Assembly (NCBI GenBank): GCA_045805605.1
Contig: JBJMKX010000110.1
Span: 1-64,000, forward strand
DNA: 64,000 nt
Origin: DATBDE01 sp045805605
GTDB taxonomy: Bacteria; Actinomycetota; Thermoleophilia; Solirubrobacterales; Solirubrobacteraceae
Direction of reading: 5' to 3'
Shown here: in pieces, positions 58,943 through 64,000 of the stretch
How positions within the stretch are numbered: the stretch's first letter is position 1
Layout: every line of letters begins with the position of its first letter
Position numbers and translations under genes: made by a program
The notes under the pieces: generated by a model
What the model was told of the DNA's origin: nothing
Databases searched by the model: none
The model's input: only the letters and a program-made list of their open reading frames with translations

Positions 58943-59725
58943 GTGGACCAGCGCGAGAAGGGCGAGCGCTTCCGCGCCCTGCACGAGGGTGAGCCGTTCG
59001 TGATCCCCAACCCGTGGGACGCGGGCTCTGCTCGCGTGCTCGAGGCGCTCGGCTTCGAGGCCCTCGCGACCACGAGCTCGGGGTTCGCGTTCACGCTCGG
59101 GCGGCTCGACGGCGCAGCGACGCTGGACGAGGTGGTCGAGCACGTGCGCGTGCTCGCGGCGGTGACCGCCGTGCCGCTGTCCGTCGACCTCGAGAACGGC
59201 CATGGGCCCGATCCCGGCGAGGCGATCCGGCGGGTGGCCGAGGCGGGCGCGGTCGGAGGCTCGATCGAGGACTGGGACCCCGAAGCGAACCGCCTCTACG
59301 ACCGCGACGAGGCGGCGGCGCGGGTCGCCGCGGCGGCGGCGGTCGCGCGCGACGTCGGCCTGCCGTTCGTGCTCACCGGCCGGGCCGAGAACCACATCCG
59401 CGGCAATCCCGACCTCGCGGACACCATCGACCGCCTGCAGGCCTACGCGCAGGCGGGCGCCGACGTCGTCTACGCGCCCGGGCTGCGCACCGCGGACGAG
59501 ATCCGGGCCGTGTGCGAGGCGGTGCGCCGCCCGGTCAACGTGCTCGCGCTGCCCGGGTTCACCCGTACCGCGGCATTCGAGGCGGGCGCGCAGCGGATCA
59601 GCGTGGGCGGGGCGCTGGCGTGGGTCGCGGCGGGCGCTCTGGTGCAGGCGGCCGAACGCCTCCGCGACGACGGGGACTTCTCGGTGCTGAGCGCGCGCCT
59701 GCCGCTGGGCGAGTGGCTCGGGTAG
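58943..59725 (+). CDS. Isocitrate lyase/PEP mutase family protein
   Basis: The 260-residue TIM-barrel enzyme has PFVIPNPWDAGSARVLEALG, VPLSVDLENGHG (metal-binding acid region), GSIEDWDPEAN and VLTGRAENHIRGNPDLADTI. These are PEP mutase/2-methylisocitrate-lyase superfamily marks; the usual Lys-Lys-Cys-Gly-His lyase loop is absent. The exact C-C or C-P lyase substrate is unknown. GTG start after a TAGTCT box. Confidence 0.88.
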   Translation: MDQREKGERFRALHEGEPFVIPNPWDAGSARVLEALGFEALATTSSGFAFTLGRLDGAATLDEVVEHVRVLAAVTAVPLSVDLENGHGPDPGEAIRRVAEAGAVGGSIEDWDPEANRLYDRDEAAARVAAAAAVARDVGLPFVLTGRAENHIRGNPDLADTIDRLQAYAQAGADVVYAPGLRTADEIRAVCEAVRRPVNVLALPGFTRTAAFEAGAQRISVGGALAWVAAGALVQAAERLRDDGDFSVLSARLPLGEWLG

Positions 59726-59776
59726 TTGCGCACGCCGGCCCATCGGGCTGCGGCCGGCTGACCGGCGCGCGCACTC
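59725..59776. repeat. GC-rich palindromic repeat, copy A
   Basis: It starts GTTGCGCACGCCGGCC, ends GACCGGCGCGCGCACTC and folds back on itself. A related copy lies at 63841-63893. It follows the lyase stop codon and may terminate transcription. Confidence 0.6.
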
Positions 59777-59781
59777 GACAA

Positions 59782-59829
59782 GAAGCCCGCCCTCGGATTC
59801 GAACCGAGACCCCCAGACTTACAAGGTCT
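59782..59829. repeat. Attachment-site copy, truncated tRNA end
   Basis: 48 bp identical to 61506-61553, covering the tRNA-Thr 3' end through the anticodon arm. It carries no 5' half of the tRNA, so it is the displaced att copy next to the integrase gene. Confidence 0.85.
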
Positions 59830-59846
59830 ACGTCCCGGGTTACGGT

Positions 59847-60596
59847 CTACTGCGCCGCGTTGCGCTTTACCTGCAAATCCGCCACTTCGGCCGGTGCGCG
59901 CGCCTGCGTTTGTTGCCGCGTGTTGCTTCCTGGCGCTTCCATAGCGCTTCCACGGTCGTACAGCGCAGCAAGGGCGGCCGACTCGTCCTGGCGGCGCCGG
60001 GCGGCGTCGTACTCGTGGGCGTAGATTGAGAGCACGGTCGCGATTGAGTCGCCGATGCGAGCGGCGATGGCGACCGGGTCGTGACCGACGGCGAACAGCA
60101 GCGAGACGTGGGCGTGGCGCAGGTCGTGCCATGAGACGTGCTCGAGCCCGGCCCGCCTAAGTGCCGTCTTCAAGGCTAGGTCGGCAGCGCGGTGGCCGTA
60201 GGGCGTGCCGTCGCGGCGCACGAACACGAGCTCGTGGTCGCGGGCGCCGGCGGCGAGCCGGTGCGCGGCAAGCTGCGCGGCGAGGTCCGGGGTGATGGCC
60301 ACGGTACGGCGGGACCGCTTGGTCTTCAGCTCGGAGCGGTTGCCCTGGCGGTCGAGCTGGCGCTCGAACCGGATGGTGCGTCCCTGGACGTCGACGTCAG
60401 CCCAGATCAGACCGAGCACTTCACCCTTGCGCGCGCCGGTCTGCACGGCGGTCGCCAGCAGCAGGCGGTGGTGGTCGTCGGCGGCCGCAAGCATGGCGTC
60501 GAGCTGGTCGCGGGTAAGGAGGCACCGCCGAAGCTCGGCTTCGGCTCGGCGACACGAAGATGCGGCGGCTGGTAAGGGCTCGAAAACGGACGCCAC
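59847..60596 (-). CDS. Tyrosine recombinase/phage-type integrase, probably N-terminally truncated
   Basis: The 249-residue product has the catalytic arginine in TGARKGEVLGL, HDLRHAHVSLL (H-x-x-R), and the nucleophile tyrosine in VLSIYAHEYD. The N-terminal SAM-like core-binding domain is missing; only about 25 residues precede the catalytic domain, and upstream frames look scrambled. Its 3' end lies 17 bp from the att copy, as usual for int genes. Probably inactive. Confidence 0.85.
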   Translation of the reverse strand: MASVFEPLPAAASSCRRAEAELRRCLLTRDQLDAMLAAADDHHRLLLATAVQTGARKGEVLGLIWADVDVQGRTIRFERQLDRQGNRSELKTKRSRRTVAITPDLAAQLAAHRLAAGARDHELVFVRRDGTPYGHRAADLALKTALRRAGLEHVSWHDLRHAHVSLLFAVGHDPVAIAARIGDSIATVLSIYAHEYDAARRRQDESAALAALYDRGSAMEAPGSNTRQQTQARAPAEVADLQVKRNAAQ

Positions 60597-60822
60597 GCCC
60601 CCGGCGCCGAAGCCGCCGCGTCACCTGCGCTGACGGACACTAGATCGGCGTGTGAGCTTTACTTATCGAGCCGCTGCCACCACCCTGCGCCGGCCGTCGA
60701 CGACCCGCTGTCGTTGTACTGGGAGCCGATCGTGGAGGACGGCAAGGTCGTCGGCGTGATCTGCCTGGCTGCTGACGGCGCAGGCCCGCGAGGGACGCGC
60801 GAACCTGCGCCGGCGCCGCCCT

Positions 60823-60999
60823 TCAGCCGAGGTCCTTGACGTGCCCCTTCTTGTTGATCGCGGTGCCCTTCGCGACGTCCTTGGCGCCCTTGGCTTCCTC
60901 GGTCTCGTTCCCGACGGCCCTGGCCGTCTTAGCCTTTGCCTTGCCCTTGGCCTTGACAGTCTTGCCCTTGATCTTGTCCCGTGTCTTGTTCGTCGCCAT
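60823..60999 (-). CDS. CsbD-like stress protein
   Basis: The 58-residue Lys/Gly-rich protein reads MATNKTRDKIKGKTVKAKGK and ends INKKGHVKDLG, the pattern of CsbD-family general-stress proteins. AAGGAGT lies 5 nt before the ATG, so it is well placed for translation. It is cargo of the element remnant. The flanking stretch 60597-60822 shows only broken frames. Confidence 0.7.
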   Translation of the reverse strand: MATNKTRDKIKGKTVKAKGKAKAKTARAVGNETEEAKGAKDVAKGTAINKKGHVKDLG

Positions 61000-61046
61000 G
61001 AGCGACTCCTTTCCGTGACTCCCTTCCTCGGCTTGACGTACCCCGA

Positions 61047-61574
61047 ATGGAGTCGGGAAAAGCGCCCAAGCCTCGCCTGAGGGGCCGCCGTAACCCGCCG
61101 GACGGCGACGTCGTGGCGAGCGCCAGGCAGCGCGGCCGATCGAGTCTCGAAGTCCACGACGGCGGCAGTCAAGAACTCGAGCGCCACCGGGCGGAGCAGG
61201 AGAAGGCCGCTTGGCGCGAGGTCGCCTACGGGTACGGGCGTGCACTCAGGTCTCTCGACGCAGATCACCCCGAGTTCGCCATGTTCCGCCGGGGCTGGCA
61301 TTGCGCCGCGTTCGTCGCCGGTCTTCCGCTCGCACCCTGCAAATTCATCGAGGCCTCGACAAAATTGCAGCGATATCGCCCGGCACGCGCGCGCTTCCAT
61401 AGCGCTTCCATAGCGGTGCCCAAACGGCACGCATCAGCAGCCGGCCTAGGCCTCCGAACAGTGCGAAACCTCCGTGACAGCAGGGGTTTCGCTCGGTCCA
61501 GAGGCGAAGCCCGCCCTCGGATTCGAACCGAGACCCCCAGACTTACAAGGTCTGTGCTCTGCCAGTTGAGCTAG
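61047..61574 (+). CDS. Open frame in element remnant, hypothetical
   Basis: Residues 1-90 (e.g. ELERHRAEQEKAAWREVAYG, YGRALRSLDADHPEFAMFRR) look protein-like. The frame then runs through the diverged integrase tail on the other strand, through the att repeat and into the tRNA. At best only the first part is a real gene fragment. No family is recognised. This is the only candidate in the gene-poor stretch 61000-61505. Confidence 0.25.
   Translation: MESGKAPKPRLRGRRNPPDGDVVASARQRGRSSLEVHDGGSQELERHRAEQEKAAWREVAYGYGRALRSLDADHPEFAMFRRGWHCAAFVAGLPLAPCKFIEASTKLQRYRPARARFHSASIAVPKRHASAAGLGLRTVRNLRDSRGFARSRGEARPRIRTETPRLTRSVLCQLS
61302..61410 (-). pseudogene. Diverged second copy of the integrase gene 3' end
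   Basis: Blocks shared with the 59847-59952 integrase tail appear in the same order: TGCGCCGCGTT, CCTGCAAAT and the 20-mer at 61391-61410, which is identical to 59933-59952. The translated tail reads YGSAMEAR in both. An older integrase, or a tandem insertion, is implied. Confidence 0.5.
61506..61553. repeat. Attachment-site copy inside the intact tRNA-Thr
   Basis: 48 bp identical to 59782-59829, spanning the tRNA 3' end, T-arm and anticodon arm. Confidence 0.85.
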
Positions 61575-61580
61575 GCGGGC
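61508..61580 (-). tRNA. tRNA-Thr (anticodon UGU)
   Basis: On the minus strand a full cloverleaf reads GCCCGCC/GGCGGGC (acceptor), GCTC/GAGC (D), CAGAC/GTCTG (anticodon) and CTCGG/CCGAG (T) with TTCGAAT. The anticodon loop CTTGTAA gives TGT, so threonine (ACA/ACG codons). The total is 73 nt with a U discriminator; CCA is not encoded. Its 3' half is the integration site. Confidence 0.95.
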
Positions 61581-61583
61581 CGG

Positions 61584-62867
61584 CTAGACGAGCGCCGTGC
61601 GGCTGAGGATAAGCGCCAGCACCACGAGGACCAGAACCGCGGCGAGCACGAACGCCCGGGTCCGCCAGGGGGAACGCCCGGCGTTTCCGAGCGGCTCGAT
61701 CGGCGAGCGCTGCCGCAGGCTCTGAAGGGACTCGGTCGGGCGAGGAAGCGGGTCGGCGGTGGCGAGATGGCGCCGAGGCGGGGCCGGCTGGCCCGGCGTC
61801 GAGGCAACCGGGTTGGGCGCACGCGCGGTGCTTTGCGGCCCGGAATCGGCGGGCGAGGGGACTGCGCGCACCGGCCTGCGCTCGGTGGCCCGCGCCGCCA
61901 GCGGCCGCACGGCCCTCCCGATCGGCTCGGGGACGATCGGCTTGCGGATGCGGTCGGGGTCGGCCAAGGTCTCCATCCGCGCTCGGGCGGTGTCGCGCTC
62001 GGCGAGCGCAGCCGTGCGAGCCCGCACCGCCGCGTCGCGCTCCCGCAGCGCCTGCTCGTGGTCGCGACGAGCGGCGTCGCGATCGCCGATGGCCTGATCG
62101 CGCTCGGCCTCGGCGCTCGCCGCGCGTGCGAGCGCCGCGTCGCGGTCGCGAAGAGCCTGCTCGCGCGCGGCGACGGCGCGGTCGAGCTCGGCCACCGCCG
62201 CCTCGCGGCGGCGCTCGGCCGCGCGGCTCTGGGCGACGGCGGGCACGCGCTCCGCCCGGGCCGCGTCGCGCTCGCGCAGCGCGTCATCGCGCTCGGCGGC
62301 GAGCCGACTCGCCTCGCGCCGCGCGTCGTCGCGCTCGGCCTGAAGCGCCGAGCGCGCCTCGGCGTGCTCGATGCGGGTCGCCTCCGCCTGCTCGGCGAGC
62401 GCGTCGCGGTCCGAGCGCATGCGGTTGCGTTCGTCGACGGCACGTCGGTGGCGCGCGCTGAGCTCGGCGTGCTCGCGCCGCAGCCACGCCACCTCATCCT
62501 CGAGCCGCGCGACCTTGCGGCGCTCGGCCGCCAGCCGCTCGTGCTGGGTCGGGCGGCGCCGTTCGGCCGCCTCCAGCGGGACGACCACGCTGGGCGCGAC
62601 CGCGAGCTCGGCCTGGCGGGGATCGACGGGGCCGCCATCCCACGGGAACACCGCGATCCAGGTGACGCCCTCCTCGGCCGCCCAGGGCTTGTGGTCGAGC
62701 AGCGCCAGGAGGTGGCGCTCGCCGTCGTCGGTGCGGACCGTCAGCGAGGGCCGGACGAAGCGCAGGCCGCGTACGCCAAACCACCGTCCTTGGACCTCAA
62801 GCCGGCCGTCGACCACCTCGAATCGCTCGAGCTCGAACCCAGCTTCCATGCCATCCGCTGTCGTCAC
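61584..62867 (-). CDS. Coiled-coil protein with C-terminal membrane anchor, hypothetical
   Basis: About 427 residues: an N-terminal beta-rich domain (RFEVVDGRLEVQGRWFGVRG). A long, regular coiled coil follows (RDDARREASRLAAERDDALR, ERDAARAERV, RDRDAALARAASAEAERDQA), then a Pro-rich linker and a single C-terminal helix (AFVLAAVLVLVVLALILSRT). It looks tail-anchored. GTG at 62867 or ATG at 62849 may be the start. The stop lies 3 nt before the tRNA 5' end. The function is unknown. Confidence 0.75.
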   Translation of the reverse strand: MTTADGMEAGFELERFEVVDGRLEVQGRWFGVRGLRFVRPSLTVRTDDGERHLLALLDHKPWAAEEGVTWIAVFPWDGGPVDPRQAELAVAPSVVVPLEAAERRRPTQHERLAAERRKVARLEDEVAWLRREHAELSARHRRAVDERNRMRSDRDALAEQAEATRIEHAEARSALQAERDDARREASRLAAERDDALRERDAARAERVPAVAQSRAAERRREAAVAELDRAVAAREQALRDRDAALARAASAEAERDQAIGDRDAARRDHEQALRERDAAVRARTAALAERDTARARMETLADPDRIRKPIVPEPIGRAVRPLAARATERRPVRAVPSPADSGPQSTARAPNPVASTPGQPAPPRRHLATADPLPRPTESLQSLRQRSPIEPLGNAGRSPWRTRAFVLAAVLVLVVLALILSRTALV

Positions 62868-62878
62868 GACCCCACGGT

Positions 62879-63832
62879 TTACCCGATTACGGCCCCGCGG
62901 TCGCGCGCCGATGAGCAACCGGCGAGGCCCGACGCCTGCCGCACGCCGTCGCGAATGGCCGTCGCGGCGGCCTCGGCGGCCACCGCCTCGAGCACCAGCG
63001 GGTCCGCGTCGGCCTCCCCTCCGGCGAGGCAGGCGACGAGGTCGCCGTCCACCGCCGTGGCGCTGGGAACCACCGCGCGCGCGACTCCTGAGGTCGCCGC
63101 GCGCGCGATCTTCCAGGCCTCGAGCTTGCTCACGCCGACGTCCGTGAGGATCACCACCAGCGTCGTCGCATCGGCGATGGGCAGCGGCGGCCGCTCGCCC
63201 GCCAGCAGCAGCTCGGTGGAGCGCACGTAGGCGTCGTCGCGCCAGACACCGGCGAGCACCGCGCCGTCCTCGCCGACGACCTCGCCGAAAGCGTTGACGG
63301 CGGCCAAGGCACACACCGTCGCGCCGTCGACCTCGAACGACGCGGCGCCGAACCCGCCCTTGGTCCAGTGGTCGTGGCCGAGCAGCTTGCCGACGCTGCA
63401 GCCGGTACCGGCGCCGACCGTCCCCCGCTCGATCGTCTCGCCGGCGGCCTCGCACGCGGCGCGGCCCGCCGCCGCGTCCGGGCGCGCGCCGGGAGACCCG
63501 AGCGCCAAGTCGAACAGCACGGCGGTGAAGACGACCGGCACCGTCCCCCACGGGGTCGGCCGGCCCAGGTCGCGCTCCTCCAGCCATGCCGCGACGCCGT
63601 CCGCGGCGCTCAGCCCGAACGCGCTTCCGCCCGTGAGCAACGCCGCCTGCACCCCGGGCGCGCGTGAGGCGGGCGAGAGCTGGTCGCTCTCGCGCGTGCC
63701 CGGGCCGCCCCCGCGGACCTCGGCGGCGCCGACGCACCCGCGCGGCGGGAGGATCACCGTGCAGCCGGTCGCGCCGTCGAGATCGGTCCAGTGGCCGGCG
63801 CGGAACCCGGGCGGCAGGGATTGCATGCGCAC
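62879..63832 (-). CDS. P1-family (DmpA/L-aminopeptidase) peptidase
   Basis: The 317-residue autoprocessing hydrolase has GHWTDLDGATGCTVILPPRG, GGSAFGLSAADGVAAWLEER, GAGTGCSVGKLLG and the probable cleavage site before ATTLVVILTDV, where the new N-terminal Thr is the nucleophile. Family members cleave N-terminal amino acids or amides. It is upstream of the coiled-coil gene on the same strand. Confidence 0.88.
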   Translation of the reverse strand: MRMQSLPPGFRAGHWTDLDGATGCTVILPPRGCVGAAEVRGGGPGTRESDQLSPASRAPGVQAALLTGGSAFGLSAADGVAAWLEERDLGRPTPWGTVPVVFTAVLFDLALGSPGARPDAAAGRAACEAAGETIERGTVGAGTGCSVGKLLGHDHWTKGGFGAASFEVDGATVCALAAVNAFGEVVGEDGAVLAGVWRDDAYVRSTELLLAGERPPLPIADATTLVVILTDVGVSKLEAWKIARAATSGVARAVVPSATAVDGDLVACLAGGEADADPLVLEAVAAEAAATAIRDGVRQASGLAGCSSARDRGAVIG

Positions 63833-63840
63833 CGACCCTA

Positions 63841-63893
63841 GTTACGCACGCCGGCTCGTGCGGCCTGCGGCCGCCCGGCCAGCGCGCGCACTC
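63841..63893. repeat. GC-rich palindromic repeat, copy B
   Basis: GTTACGCACGCCGGCT... ends GGCCAGCGCGCGCACTC and resembles 59725-59776 over its whole length. It lies between the P1 peptidase start and the DUF72 gene end. Confidence 0.6.
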
Positions 63894-63894
63894 T

Positions 63895-64000
63895 TCAGAC
63901 GCCCAAGAGCTCGCGCAGCCGCACGCCGTTGCGGACCGCGAACCCCTCCCAGTCGTTGTTGAAGTACGCGAAGACCTCGACCGACTGGCGCCACTCCCCC
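63895..64000 (-). CDS. DUF72 family protein, C-terminal fragment
   Basis: The last 34 residues (SVEVFAYFNNDWEGFAVRNG, VRLRELLGV) match the conserved C-terminus of DUF72 proteins (YFNNDWEGFAVRNA). The gene continues past the window edge. Confidence 0.75.
   Translation of the reverse strand, partial: GEWRQSVEVFAYFNNDWEGFAVRNGVRLRELLGV

Larger units (their letters stand above)
59782..61553. mobile_element. Remnant integrative element in tRNA-Thr
   Basis: A 48-bp perfect direct repeat of the tRNA-Thr 3' half bounds 1.77 kb that holds an N-terminally short tyrosine integrase, a CsbD-like gene and decayed sequence. This is the arrangement left by an element that used the tRNA as attB. No transfer or phage structural genes remain. 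Confidence 0.8.

Noticed and set aside
60205..60633. Plus-strand frames inside the integrase gene
   Set aside because: Antisense to the HDLRH-containing integrase; composition is low complexity.
1..64000. CRISPR array, rRNA operon, tmRNA, RNase P RNA
   Set aside because: No regularly spaced repeats and no recognisable rRNA, tmRNA or RNase P blocks were found on reading both strands.

Overview
The window is high-GC DNA (roughly 70% or more by eye) with dense, mostly short-gapped operons, frequent GTG starts and 1-4 nt stop/start overlaps. Gene content points to an actinobacterium, most likely a Thermoleophilia/Solirubrobacterales-type lineage. The evidence is an ANTAR regulator, a MarP-type CvpA-protease, PspA with PspAA and HtpX with PspAB, an actinobacterial-style c-di-AMP riboswitch in front of an NlpC/P60 gene, CWB2 proteins, and an AdnAB/AddAB-like nuclease pair. 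The lineage call is inference. The first 229 bases are a surprise in this setting: they are the C-terminus of a LamB-type maltoporin, an outer-membrane beta-barrel family.

Layout: 1-5.4 kb is a maltodextrin locus (porin end, GH13 glucosidase, MalEFG-type ABC importer without its ATPase) plus an ANTAR regulator. 5.6-14.4 kb holds the AddA/AddB-like helicase-nuclease pair and topoisomerase III. 14.6-20.6 kb holds MarP, a class B PBP, a lipoprotein, an SRPBCC protein, two Cys-rich/zinc-ribbon proteins (one with FHA) and an orphan ParA. 20.6-24.9 kb is the aspartate-family operon lysA-hom-thrC-thrB. 25-34 kb is envelope maintenance: Lgt, a broken M23 peptidase, HtpX-PspAB, PspA-PspAA, a P60 hydrolase under a c-di-AMP riboswitch, and a CWB2 lipoprotein. 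34-38 kb holds a methyltransferase, XseA-XseB, an enolase-superfamily enzyme and DUF192. 37.9-46 kb is regulatory and catabolic: TetR-MFS with tandem operators, an AKR/XRE divergent pair flanked by heptamer repeats, an alcohol dehydrogenase, a divergent thiolase/3-hydroxyacyl-CoA dehydrogenase pair around a palindromic operator, and an HSL-type hydrolase. 46-56 kb holds a CNNM/CBS transporter-like protein, a corrinoid-binding protein, MarR, VOC, rhomboid, two ECF sigma factors with membrane partners, and a fused PlsC-GpsA protein. 55.8-64 kb holds an epimerase, a decayed MBL-fold gene, a sulfatase, a PEP-mutase family lyase, a tRNA-Thr carrying the remnant of an integrative element, a tail-anchored coiled-coil protein, a P1-family peptidase and the end of a DUF72 gene.

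Three window-wide patterns stand out. (1) Several genes appear to start at CTG, four of them inside a CTGA overlap with the upstream stop codon. For thrC and the HSL-type hydrolase no ATG/GTG/TTG start fits the family N-terminus. (2) A roughly 100-nt dispersed hairpin element occurs three times at 42.9-45.3 kb; two copies keep complementary ends despite different sequences (compensatory changes). (3) Many promoters have a TANNNT box 6-9 nt before the start codon, suggesting leaderless mRNAs.

No rRNA, CRISPR array or intact insertion sequence was seen.
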